This document shows positions 24,125 to 33,512 of a stretch of DNA of 58,680 bases, one piece after another. A program made the position numbers and the translations under genes. The stretch's first letter is position 1. Each line of letters starts with the position of its first letter. This stretch comes from Gammaproteobacteria bacterium (GTDB taxonomy: Bacteria > Pseudomonadota > Gammaproteobacteria > Chromatiales > Chromatiaceae). The stretch lies in NCBI GenBank assembly GCA_020445255.1, contig JAGRGY010000038.1, forward strand, positions 1-58,680. The letters run 5' to 3'. The notes under the pieces were generated by a model. That model saw only the letters and a program-made list of their open reading frames with translations, was not told where the DNA came from and searched no databases.

Positions 24125-25638
24125 GCGAACGTGTCCCTGTAGGTGTCCCGCAGCACGTTCTTCTGCACCTTGCCCATCGTGTTGCGCGGCAGCTCGTCGA
24201 CGATGAACACGCGCTTGGGCTGCTTGAAGCGCGCCAGCCGGTCCTTGAGCGCCTCGATGACCGCCTCCTCGGTCAGCACGCCGACGCCGTCGGGTACGAC
24301 GACCGCTGTCACGCCTTCTCCGAAGTCGGCGTGCGGCACGCCGATCACGGCCGACTCCCTGACCCCGGGCAGTTCGTCGATCTGTGACTCGATCTCCTTC
24401 GGATACACGTTGAAGCCGCCGGAAATGATCAGGTCCTTGGCACGACCGACAATCGTCACGCGGCCGTCGTCCGCCATCACCGCGATGTCGCCGGTGACGA
24501 AGTACCCGTCGCCGCGGAATTCCTCGGCGGTCTTGTCCGGCATCTGCCAATAGCCGCGAAACACATTCGGCCCGGTGATCTCGAGCACACCCGTCTCGCC
24601 GCGTGGCACCTCGTGACCGCGCTCGTCAGCCACTCGCGCATCAACACCCGGCAGCGCATAACCGACCGTGCCGGCGATGCGCTCGCCGTCGTAAGGGTTG
24701 GACGTGATCATACCCGCCTCTGTCATGCCGTAACGCTCGAGGATGCGATGTCCGGTCCGCTGCTCGAACGCACGGTGTGTCTCGGCCAGCAACGGGGCCG
24801 AACCGGAGATGAACAAACGCATGTTGCGGCAGACATCAGCGGTGAAATCATCGCGATCGAGCAGGCGCGTGTAGAAGGTCGGCACGCCCATCATCACGCT
24901 TGCCTGCGGCAGGCGGTCGATCACGGTCGCTGCATCGAAACGCGGCAGGAAGATCACGCGCGAGCCGCCGAGCAACGCGCAGTGCAATGCGACGAACAGG
25001 CCATGCACATGGAAGATCGGCAAGGCATGCAGCAGCACGTCGTCGGTCCGCCAGTGCCAGTACTCGAACAACACCTGGGCGTTGGATGCCAAGTTGGCAT
25101 GGCTGAGCATTGCACCCTTCGACCGCCCGGTGGTGCCCGAGGTGTACAGGATCGCGGCGAGTTCGTCGGCCTCGACGACGGCGACATCGTCACCCGGCGC
25201 CGGCTCGCGCAATGCATCGATCAGGCTGCCACTGCCGTCGCCCCCCAGCGTCAGCACCTCGGCCACGCCGGCCGTGCGCGCGACCCCTGCCAGCGCCACC
25301 TCGGTGCCGGATCGGCAGACGAACACGCGGGGCGTCGAATCGGACAGGAAATAGCCGACCTCGGCCGGCGTATACGCGGTGTTCAGCGGGATGTAGATCG
25401 CGCCGGCACGCAGGCAGGCCAGGTACAGCGACACCGCGTCGACCGACTTGTCGACCTGAACGACGACGCGATCGCCTTTGCCGACGCCGCACTGCTGCAG
25501 CACGCGCAACAGGCGCCCACTGTGCCGGTCGACGTCGGCATAGCGCAGGCTGCGGCCACCGACGTCATCGAGAAACAGCGCCTCCGGATCGGCCGGAAAG
25601 CGTTCGCGAAACAGCGTGTAGAGGTTGGCATTACTCAT
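24121..25638 (-). CDS. matB: malonyl-CoA synthetase (MatB-like acyl-CoA ligase)
   Basis: 505 aa, the length of MatB. Adenylation motifs: ILYTSGTTGRSKGAMLSH (P-loop, about 162-179), LERYGMTEAGM with the arginine that in MatB binds the malonate carboxylate, GRAKDLIISGGFNVYPKE (hinge) and RNTMGKVQKN with the C-terminal lysine. It makes malonyl-CoA from malonate, CoA and ATP. Specificity is inferred from the ERYGMTE motif and the decarboxylase gene two genes upstream. Confidence 0.88.
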   Translation of the reverse strand: MSNANLYTLFRERFPADPEALFLDDVGGRSLRYADVDRHSGRLLRVLQQCGVGKGDRVVVQVDKSVDAVSLYLACLRAGAIYIPLNTAYTPAEVGYFLSDSTPRVFVCRSGTEVALAGVARTAGVAEVLTLGGDGSGSLIDALREPAPGDDVAVVEADELAAILYTSGTTGRSKGAMLSHANLASNAQVLFEYWHWRTDDVLLHALPIFHVHGLFVALHCALLGGSRVIFLPRFDAATVIDRLPQASVMMGVPTFYTRLLDRDDFTADVCRNMRLFISGSAPLLAETHRAFEQRTGHRILERYGMTEAGMITSNPYDGERIAGTVGYALPGVDARVADERGHEVPRGETGVLEITGPNVFRGYWQMPDKTAEEFRGDGYFVTGDIAVMADDGRVTIVGRAKDLIISGGFNVYPKEIESQIDELPGVRESAVIGVPHADFGEGVTAVVVPDGVGVLTEEAVIEALKDRLARFKQPKRVFIVDELPRNTMGKVQKNVLRDTYRDTFA

Positions 25639-25665
25639 GGCGGATCATCTTCATCGACGGAACAT

Positions 25666-26454
25666 TCAGAATTGGGTGTAGGCCATGCGACTGGCGAGCA
25701 CGAACAGGAAAGCGGCGAACAGCCGCCGCAACAGCAGGTCCGGCAGCTTGTGGGCCAGCGTCGCGCCGAGCGGCGCGAACAGCAGGCTCGCACCGACCAC
25801 GCCGCCGAACACCGGCAGGTTGACGTAGCCGATGCTGGCCGGCGGTATGCCCAGTTCGTCGAGGCCACCGACGATGTAGCCGAGGGTCGCACTGACCGAC
25901 AGCGGCAGGCCGACCGCAGCCGCGGTCGCGATCGATCGTTTGACCGGCACGCCACAGTAGCTGAGGAACGGCACGTGCAGCGCACCGCCCCCGATGCCCA
26001 TCAGCGCGGAAATCACGCCGACCACGGTCGAGGTGGCGGCGATGCCGGCGGTCGGCGGCAGGCTGCGATGCGCCGAGACGCGGCTCAGCGCCATCTGGAT
26101 CGACACCGCGAACAGAAACACGATGAACGCGATGTACAGGATATCCCCGGGGATGATGTCGGCCAGCCACGCACCGATAAGCGAACCGACGAACACCGCC
26201 GGCCCCATGATGCGGAACAGGCCCCAGTCGACAGCGCCCTTGCGGTTGTGCGTGTAAACACTCATCGTCGCGGTGACGACGATCGTCGCCAGCGACGTCC
26301 CGAGCGCCATCTTGATCGCCAGTGCGTGTGCGATGCCGTGGTCTTCAAACAGCAGGGTCACGATCGGCACGATGATCACGCCGCCGCCGATGCCCAACAG
26401 CCCGGCCAGGGTACCGGCGACCGCACCCGACAAAAGCAACACCGGCAGATCCAT
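25666..26454 (-). CDS. TauE/SafE family permease
   Basis: 262 aa with about 8 membrane segments and the two-repeat TauE/SafE layout: GTLAGLLGIGGGVIIVPIV near the N-terminus and VGVISALMGIGGGALHVPFLSYCGVP in the middle. The start codon overlaps the decarboxylase stop by one base (TGATG), so the genes are translationally coupled. In rhizobial mat operons the transport gene is a MatC-type carrier; here this family takes its place, so it may move malonate or a related anion (inference). Confidence 0.88.
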   Translation of the reverse strand: MDLPVLLLSGAVAGTLAGLLGIGGGVIIVPIVTLLFEDHGIAHALAIKMALGTSLATIVVTATMSVYTHNRKGAVDWGLFRIMGPAVFVGSLIGAWLADIIPGDILYIAFIVFLFAVSIQMALSRVSAHRSLPPTAGIAATSTVVGVISALMGIGGGALHVPFLSYCGVPVKRSIATAAAVGLPLSVSATLGYIVGGLDELGIPPASIGYVNLPVFGGVVGASLLFAPLGATLAHKLPDLLLRRLFAAFLFVLASRMAYTQF

Positions 26455-27497
26455 CAGTCGTCACCCGCAAAATGCTTATCGTATTCGCGTTGCAGCGGCC
26501 GCGACATCACCACGCGGCCTGCGTGTACGAACGCCTCGTGGTTGGCAACCACCTGGTCCGGGTCGTAGCGGTAGTTGACCATCAGCCCCAGCGACTGAGC
26601 CAGACCCTTCGGCGAGCGGTCGGCGGCCAAGTTGATGCGGTCGAGAATCGCGCCGTTGGCAAGGTGAAATGCCGCGACCGGGTCGTAACACAAGCCGTTG
26701 TCCTGCTTGAGTCCCGCCAGATAAAGCAGCGCCATGCGTGCCAGCGCGGCATCGGTGACCGCGTCGGCATCGGGCACCGGGTGAGCGATCAGCGACGCCA
26801 GCGCGGCGCTCGGACTGGCCGCACCGCTGGCCTCGAGCAGTTCCGGCTGCAGGTCGGTCAGCGCGGCGTCCAATCGTGCGACCGGCCATCCGGCGCCACG
26901 CCCGTCGAGCAGCTGGCGCAGACCGGTGGCAAAGCGGGGCATCGGGGACAGGGTGACGAACTGCTTCAATTGCGGCAGTTCGGCGGCCAGCTCACCCAAC
27001 ACCTGCTTGAGCAGGAAATTGCCGAAACTGATGCCACGCAGTCCGTCCAACGCGTTGTTGATCGAATAGAACACCGCCGTGTCGGCGGCATAGGGATCGC
27101 GTTCCGGCGCCGACGGCTCGATCAGCGGCGCGATCTCCGAAGCAACGGCGTCGGTCAGGGCCACCTCGACGAACACCAGTGGCTCCTCCGGCAATGCCGG
27201 GTGAAAGAAGCCGAAACAACGACGGTCGGCGGCGAGCCGACGACGCAGGTCGTCCCAACCCTGCATCGGATGTACGGCCTCGTGGTGCATCAACCGTTCA
27301 AGCACATTCGCCGGACTGCGCCAGTCGATGCGCTGCAGGCGCAGAAAACCGCGGTTGAACCACGACGCCAGCAGATGGCGAAAGTCGGCATCGACGGCGC
27401 TGAGCCGGGGTTGATCCTTGAGGTGCGCCAGCAAGCGCGCACGCATGTCGACCAGGTTCGCGGTGCCCTGCGGTGCCATGTTCAGGCGCCGGAACAA
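26454..27497 (-). CDS. malonyl-CoA decarboxylase, catalytic part intact, 5' end disrupted
   Basis: The readable frame begins at TTG 27497 (MFRRLNMAPQGTANLVDMRA) and contains the catalytic region (DTAVFYSINNALDGLRGISF; DPVAAFHLANGAILDRINL). Family-like sequence continues upstream in the same frame (SYEPGDPATLGRLIAAVEPP, to about 27568) but without any ATG, GTG or TTG. The only good start, ATG 27589 after AGGAGGAGAGA, is in another frame and stops after 20 codons. About 90 N-terminal helical residues of the family are also missing. The enzyme would convert malonyl-CoA to acetyl-CoA and CO2. Either an inactivating deletion or a sequence error. Confidence 0.75.
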   Translation of the reverse strand: MFRRLNMAPQGTANLVDMRARLLAHLKDQPRLSAVDADFRHLLASWFNRGFLRLQRIDWRSPANVLERLMHHEAVHPMQGWDDLRRRLAADRRCFGFFHPALPEEPLVFVEVALTDAVASEIAPLIEPSAPERDPYAADTAVFYSINNALDGLRGISFGNFLLKQVLGELAAELPQLKQFVTLSPMPRFATGLRQLLDGRGAGWPVARLDAALTDLQPELLEASGAASPSAALASLIAHPVPDADAVTDAALARMALLYLAGLKQDNGLCYDPVAAFHLANGAILDRINLAADRSPKGLAQSLGLMVNYRYDPDQVVANHEAFVHAGRVVMSRPLQREYDKHFAGDD

Positions 27498-27689
27498 TTC
27501 CTGGCGCGGCGGTTCGACCGCGGCGATCAGGCGTCCAAGGGTGGCCGGGTCGCCGGGCTCGTAGGACGCGCCGTGTTGAATGTGTTCATGTCTCTCCTCC
27601 TCTCGTTTTTGCTGTGTGGCCGGTTCGCCGCGCGCGGTCGTCCGGCCTTGTTCTCCGTCACCCCGGCCTGCGGCGGCCGGAAACGATGG

Positions 27690-28346
27690 TCAATCGGTGA
27701 CCTGCGGGTCCTGCAGCACCTGCTGCTGCCGGCACAGGTGCCGCTCCATCAGTTGTTGGGCAACCGTTGGTTCACCATCACGGAATGCCTGCATGATGGC
27801 GTGGTGTTCAGCGAGCGACTCGGCGAGTCGCCCGGGTACCGAGAGCTGGCGGTGCCGCGCGAGTCGCAGCACACCGCGCAAGTCGCCGGTGATGCGCTGC
27901 AGCCAGCGGTTGCCCGACATCTCCTGCACGCTTCGGTGGAACACGTGATTGAAATCGAAGTAACGCTCGACATCGTGCTCCGCCGCGGCCTTTTCCAGCT
28001 GCGCGTGGATCCGCTCCAGTTCGCGCAACTGCTTCGGCGTGCAGTGTTCGACGGCCAGGCGCGCGCACAGTCCCTCGAGTGACGCCATGACCGGGAACAG
28101 TTCGGCGAGACCGTCGCCGTCGAGGGTTTTCACGTAGCAGCCCCGCCGCGGCACCAGCTCGACCAGCGATTCCGCGTGCAGCACCTTGAGCGCCTCGCGC
28201 AGCGGCGTGCGACTGATGCCGAGCTCGTCGCACAGCACCTTCTCGTCGATCCAGTCGCCGGGCTGCAGCGCCTGACTGTAGATCCGCTCACGCAGTCGGT
28301 CGGCCACCTCGAGATACAGGGGTTTCTGATCTATCGCCGTGCCCAT
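27690..28346 (-). CDS. GntR-family (FCD) transcriptional regulator, MatR-like by context
   Basis: 218 aa. Winged-helix domain at about 10-75 (LRERIYSQALQPGDWIDEKVL; LGISRTPLREALKVLHAESL) and a helical FCD ligand domain with the expected His metal ligands (FNHVFHRSVQEM, AEHHAIMQAF, LMERHLCRQ). It is transcribed toward the malonyl-CoA decarboxylase operon, 192 bp away, and diverges from the oxidoreductase gene. GntR regulators of this type control malonate catabolism in rhizobia, so malonate is a plausible ligand. Confidence 0.88.
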   Translation of the reverse strand: MGTAIDQKPLYLEVADRLRERIYSQALQPGDWIDEKVLCDELGISRTPLREALKVLHAESLVELVPRRGCYVKTLDGDGLAELFPVMASLEGLCARLAVEHCTPKQLRELERIHAQLEKAAAEHDVERYFDFNHVFHRSVQEMSGNRWLQRITGDLRGVLRLARHRQLSVPGRLAESLAEHHAIMQAFRDGEPTVAQQLMERHLCRQQQVLQDPQVTD

Positions 28347-28390
28347 TGCCGCTCATGTCATGCTTGCGTGAGAAACAGCGTAGACTCGGA

Positions 28391-28403
28391 TAATTCATAA
28401 TTA
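28391..28403. promoter_or_regulatory. small AT-rich inverted repeat in the gntR/oxidoreductase divergent region
   Basis: TAATT (28391-28395) and AATTA (28399-28403) form an inverted repeat with a 3-nt spacer within an AT-rich patch 45 bp upstream of the gntR start and 66 bp upstream of the oxidoreductase start. Spacing suits a GntR dimer site. Autoregulation is an inference. Confidence 0.3.
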
Positions 28404-28469
28404 CAAATGCAAAATGACCCGTGTCGGACCCAGTCATGGGCACGCGACCGAGAAATCAGACCGTACGCC

Positions 28470-29555
28470 ATGAATAAACCGTCACCGCGGCTGTTCGAGC
28501 CGCTTGCGCTGCGCGGCGTGACGCTGCCGAACCGCGTCGTCGTGTCGCCGATGTGCCAGTACTCGGCCGTGGACGGCTGCGCCCAGGACTGGCACCTGAT
28601 GCACCTCGGCAACCTGGCGGTCGCCGGCAACGGCCTGCTGATCGTCGAGATGACCAACGTCACACCCGAGGGTCGGATCACGCCGAACTGCATGGGACTC
28701 TACGACGACGCGTGCGAACAGGCGCTGATGCGCGTGATCGCGTTCTGTCGGGCGAACAGCGGCTCGCCACTGGGGATACAGCTGGCACACGCCGGGCGCA
28801 AGGCCTCGACGCGGCCGCCGTGGCAGGGTCGGGCAGCGTTGCTGCCGGACGAGGGGGGCTGGCAGCCGCTGGCGCCGAGCGCCGTCGCCGCGAGCGACGA
28901 CGATCTGTTGCCGCGTGCTCTGGGCAGCGACGAGATCGACGGACTGATCATCGCATTCGCGCAGGCCGCACAGCGCGCGTTGCACATCGGCTTCGATGCG
29001 ATCGAGCTGCACGCGGCGCACGGTTACCTGCTGCACCAGTTCCTGTCGCCGCTGTCCAACCGGCGCGACGATGCCTATGGTGGATCACTGGAAAACCGCA
29101 TGCGGCTCCCGCTGGCGGTTTTCGACGCCGTGCGCGCGGTGTGGCCGGACGACAAGCCGCTCGGGGTGCGGCTGTCGGCGACCGACTGGCTCGACGGTGG
29201 CTGGGACATGCCGCAGAGCCTCGCCTTCGTGCGTGAACTCGAGGCCAGGGGCTGCGACTGGATCGACGTGTCGTCGGGCGGGTTGAGTCCGGCTCAGCAG
29301 ATCGTCGACGGCCCGGGTTACCAGGTGCCGTTCGCGGCCGAGGTGAAGCGCCACACCGGCATGGCGGTGATGACGGTCGGCCGCATCACCGACCCGCAAC
29401 AGGCCGAGGACATCCTCACCACCGGCGACGCCGATCTGGTCGCCCTTGCGCGCGGGATGCTGTACGACCCGCGCTGGACCTGGCATGCCGCCGAGGCGCT
29501 CGGCGGCGACGCGGTCTATCCGAACCAATACCTGCGCGCTCGGCCGGCGCGCTGA
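28470..29555 (+). CDS. NADH:flavin oxidoreductase / old yellow enzyme (YqjM-like)
   Basis: 361 aa from ATG 28470. FMN-dependent ene-reductase barrel with class III (YqjM) features: SPMCQYSA (Cys29, Tyr31), LAHAGRKAS, ELHAAHGYLLHQFLSPLSNRR with the His pair for substrate binding, GVRLSATDW and a late GRI.DP segment followed by LARGMLYDPRW. It reduces activated C=C bonds using NAD(P)H in the cytosol. Convergent with tpx, with only 19 bp between stops. Confidence 0.93.
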   Translation: MNKPSPRLFEPLALRGVTLPNRVVVSPMCQYSAVDGCAQDWHLMHLGNLAVAGNGLLIVEMTNVTPEGRITPNCMGLYDDACEQALMRVIAFCRANSGSPLGIQLAHAGRKASTRPPWQGRAALLPDEGGWQPLAPSAVAASDDDLLPRALGSDEIDGLIIAFAQAAQRALHIGFDAIELHAAHGYLLHQFLSPLSNRRDDAYGGSLENRMRLPLAVFDAVRAVWPDDKPLGVRLSATDWLDGGWDMPQSLAFVRELEARGCDWIDVSSGGLSPAQQIVDGPGYQVPFAAEVKRHTGMAVMTVGRITDPQQAEDILTTGDADLVALARGMLYDPRWTWHAAEALGGDAVYPNQYLRARPAR

Positions 29556-29574
29556 CGGCCAGGCGACGATGCCA

Positions 29575-30072
29575 TCACAGCGCAGCCAGTACCGCGTCGT
29601 AATCCGGTTCCTGCGCGATCTCCGGCACCAGTTCGGTGTACATGACCTTGCCGCTCTCGTCGATCGCGACGACCGCGCGCGCCAGCAGGCCGCCGAGGCG
29701 GCCCTCGGCCATGTACACGCCGTAGTCGATGCCGAACTCGGGCGCACGGTACACCGACGCGGTCTCGACCCGCTCGATGCCCTCGGCACCGCAGAACCTG
29801 CTCAGCGCGAATGGCAGATCGGCCGACACGCACAGCACGTGCGTGTTCGGCATCGCCGCGGCGCGTTCGTTGAACTGACGGACCGACTTCGCGCAGGTCG
29901 GCGTGTCGATGCTCGGAAAGATGTTGAGCACCAGCCGCGAACCGGCATAGTCACCCAGCGATACCGGGCTGAGGTCGGCCTTGCGCAGCGCGAACGCCGG
30001 CGCGCCACTGCCGACGGTGGGCAGCTCGCCGCTCGTTTCCACCCTCTCGCCACGCGAGGAAATCGTTGCCAT
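29575..30072 (-). CDS. tpx: thiol peroxidase (Tpx-type peroxiredoxin)
   Basis: 165 aa from ATG 30072 with GGGAGA upstream. The atypical 2-Cys pattern is complete: peroxidatic Cys60 in SIDTPTCAKSVRQFN and resolving Cys94 in LSRFCGAEGIE. It detoxifies lipid and organic peroxides using thioredoxin. It diverges from the mmsA-like gene across 227 bp. Confidence 0.95.
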   Translation of the reverse strand: MATISSRGERVETSGELPTVGSGAPAFALRKADLSPVSLGDYAGSRLVLNIFPSIDTPTCAKSVRQFNERAAAMPNTHVLCVSADLPFALSRFCGAEGIERVETASVYRAPEFGIDYGVYMAEGRLGGLLARAVVAIDESGKVMYTELVPEIAQEPDYDAVLAAL

Positions 30073-30299
30073 AGTGTCTCCCTGTGCCATCCGGCAGCCG
30101 TTTTCGGTTCTGCCGGAAATGTAGCGGCACAGGCCGCGCTTGTCTGCCGCAGCGGCGGTGCGCGATTGCACGATGCGCAAGCACGCGGGGACGCCGGCAT
30201 GGATGGCGGGGCCAAATCAGCACCTATGCTTGAACAACGTCGCCGACCGCGCACGGCGCTGACCGGACCGGCGATCGAACCCCGCCCACGGAGAAGCGG

Positions 30300-31799
<1,500 letters not shown>

Positions 31800-31821
31800 C
31801 GACAACGGAGGAACGACCGGC

Positions 31822-32706
31822 ATGAGCACGATCGGATTCATCGGCACCGGCATCATGGGCCGGCACATGGCCAAGCACCTCCAGGACGGCGGCCACCAGC
31901 TGCTGTTCTGTCCGCACCGTACCCCGACACCCGACGAACTGCTCACCGATCGCGGGCGCGACTGCGCGAGCCGGCGCGAACTGGCCGAGCAGGCCGACGT
32001 GATCATCATGATCGTGCCGGACACGCCGCAGGTCGCCAGCGTACTCGGCGGCGACGACGGTGTGATCGCCGGCCTGTCGGCCGGCAAACTGGTGATCGAC
32101 ATGAGTTCGATCTCGCCGATCGAGACCAAGGCATTCGCCGGCCGGGTGCAGACCGCCGGCTGCCACTATCTCGATGCCCCCGTTTCCGGCGGCGAGGTCG
32201 GCGCGAAGGCGGGCACGCTGACGATCATGGTCGGCGGCCCGCAGAAGGCCTTCGATCGTGCCCGGCCGCTGTTCGAGCTGATGGGCAAGAACATCACCCT
32301 GGTCGGTGACAACGGTGCCGGGCAGACCTGCAAGGTCGCCAACCAGATCATCGTCGCGCTCAACATCGAGGCGGTCGGCGAGGCGCTGCTGTTCGCGTCG
32401 AAGGCCGGGGTCGACCCGGCGCGCGTGCGCGAGGCCCTGATGGGCGGCTTCGCCAACTCGAAGATCCTCGAGGTGCACGGCGAGCGCATGATCAAGCGCA
32501 CCTTCGATCCGGGCTTCCGCATCGAGCTGCACCAGAAGGACCTGAACCTGGCGCTGTCCGGCGCACGCGCGTTGGGCGTCAGCCTGCCCAATACGGCGAC
32601 CGCACAGGAACTGTTCAACGCCTGCGCCAGCCACGGCTGGTCGGGCCTGGACCATTCGGCGATGACCAGGGTGCTCGAGCTGCTCGCCGGACACGAGATC
32701 GCCTGA
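31822..32706 (+). CDS. beta-hydroxyacid dehydrogenase, tartronate-semialdehyde reductase (GlxR/GarR) type
   Basis: 294 aa. NAD(P) site IGFIGTGIMGRHM, signature DAPVSGGEVGAKAGTLTIMVGG, and catalytic Lys171 in GQTCKVANQIIVALN. These features fit the tartronate-semialdehyde reductase branch more than 3-hydroxyisobutyrate dehydrogenase, but the branches are not separable by eye. It lies 22 bp after mmsA. A clear paralogue is encoded at 40044. Confidence 0.9.
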   Translation: MSTIGFIGTGIMGRHMAKHLQDGGHQLLFCPHRTPTPDELLTDRGRDCASRRELAEQADVIIMIVPDTPQVASVLGGDDGVIAGLSAGKLVIDMSSISPIETKAFAGRVQTAGCHYLDAPVSGGEVGAKAGTLTIMVGGPQKAFDRARPLFELMGKNITLVGDNGAGQTCKVANQIIVALNIEAVGEALLFASKAGVDPARVREALMGGFANSKILEVHGERMIKRTFDPGFRIELHQKDLNLALSGARALGVSLPNTATAQELFNACASHGWSGLDHSAMTRVLELLAGHEIA

Positions 32707-32727
32707 GCGAGATACGGAGACAGCACA

Positions 32728-33129
32728 ATGCCGACCATCCACGCCACCGTCACCCAGCTCGATCACTCCGCCTCGCTGGCCGACGTGCGCGGTCACCGCA
32801 TGACCATCGACCGGCCCGAGGCCAAGGGCGGCCAGAACAAGGGCCCGATGGGCGGCGAGGCCCTGCTGATGGGGCTGGGCGGATGTTTCATGAGCAACCT
32901 GCTGGCCGCGGCGATCGCACGCGATATTCGGCTCAGCGACGCGCGGGTCGAGATCGAGGGCGATCTGGTCGATGCCCCGCCGCGCTACAGCGCGATTCGC
33001 ATGCGAGTCGCCGGCACCTGCGAACCCGCCGACCAGCTGGCCAAGCTGGTGACGATCGCCGAGCGCGGCTGCATCGTCGCCAACACGCTGCGCGGCGCGC
33101 TGGCGCTGAGCGTCGAGTGCGCCGGATGA
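32728..33129 (+). CDS. OsmC/Ohr-family peroxiredoxin-like protein
   Basis: 133 aa with the two redox cysteines of the family, Cys53 (MGLGGCFMSN) and Cys115 (AERGCIVANTL), and the RMRVAGTCEP strand. Likely reduces organic hydroperoxides. It follows the dehydrogenase by 21 bp, so the run mmsA-GlxR-OsmC looks like one transcript. Confidence 0.88.
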   Translation: MPTIHATVTQLDHSASLADVRGHRMTIDRPEAKGGQNKGPMGGEALLMGLGGCFMSNLLAAAIARDIRLSDARVEIEGDLVDAPPRYSAIRMRVAGTCEPADQLAKLVTIAERGCIVANTLRGALALSVECAG

Positions 33130-33512
33130 CGCTGGCGGACAGGGCCCGCGCGGCAGACTGGTCCAAATCCTGCTACTGCGTAGCCGGATGCGCCAAACCA
33201 ACGGTTGCGGCCGCGGCAGCGGCGCCTGGCGGGGCGATGCGGAGACAATTTGGCATGCAATGGCGTCAAATTGTCCCAGTCGCGGACGCCGCATGACCGG
33301 TCGATGTGACGGAAGCGACCGAATCCGGCCGGTTTGCAACGGTCAGGGCAGGCCCTAGAGTTACCGGTTGTACGCAGGCGGCGGCTCCGCCGGTACGTCC
33401 ACCGACAGACCCGGCTCGCCGGGAGCAACGAAGAACAGCGGCAGCGGCCCATGCCTGTCGCGATAAGGCCGGAGGCACGGCCACAACAACACCCGATCCC
33501 AGGAGGATACCG
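33130..33512. other. 383-bp region upstream of the TRAP transporter operon
   Basis: No gene was found. A long inverted repeat is at 33244-33275 and a weak sigma-70-like pair (TTGCAA 33334-33339, TAGAGT 33356-33361, 16-bp spacer) lies 150 bp before the binding-protein start codon, so this region probably holds the operon promoter and an operator. Confidence 0.5.
33244..33275. promoter_or_regulatory. inverted repeat, candidate operator of the TRAP operon
   Basis: GACAATTTG (33244-33252) and CAAATTGTC (33267-33275) are perfect 9-bp inverted arms with a 14-nt spacer, so the half-sites are centred 23 bp (about two helical turns) apart. It lies about 60 bp upstream of the candidate -35, a usual activator position. 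The regulator is unknown. Confidence 0.55.

Noticed and set aside
24613..26568. 651-codon plus-strand frame opposite matB and the TauE/SafE gene
   Set aside because: Translation is Arg/His/Gln/Asp-rich without family features; both opposite-strand genes have complete motifs. It is a GC-rich antisense shadow.
26472..28082. 536-codon plus-strand frame opposite the decarboxylase and GntR genes
   Set aside because: Low-complexity basic translation; the minus-strand genes are clearly real.
33250..33266. sigma-54-like TTGGCATGCAATGGC element
   Set aside because: The GG-to-GC distance is 11 instead of 12 and the block lies inside the inverted repeat.
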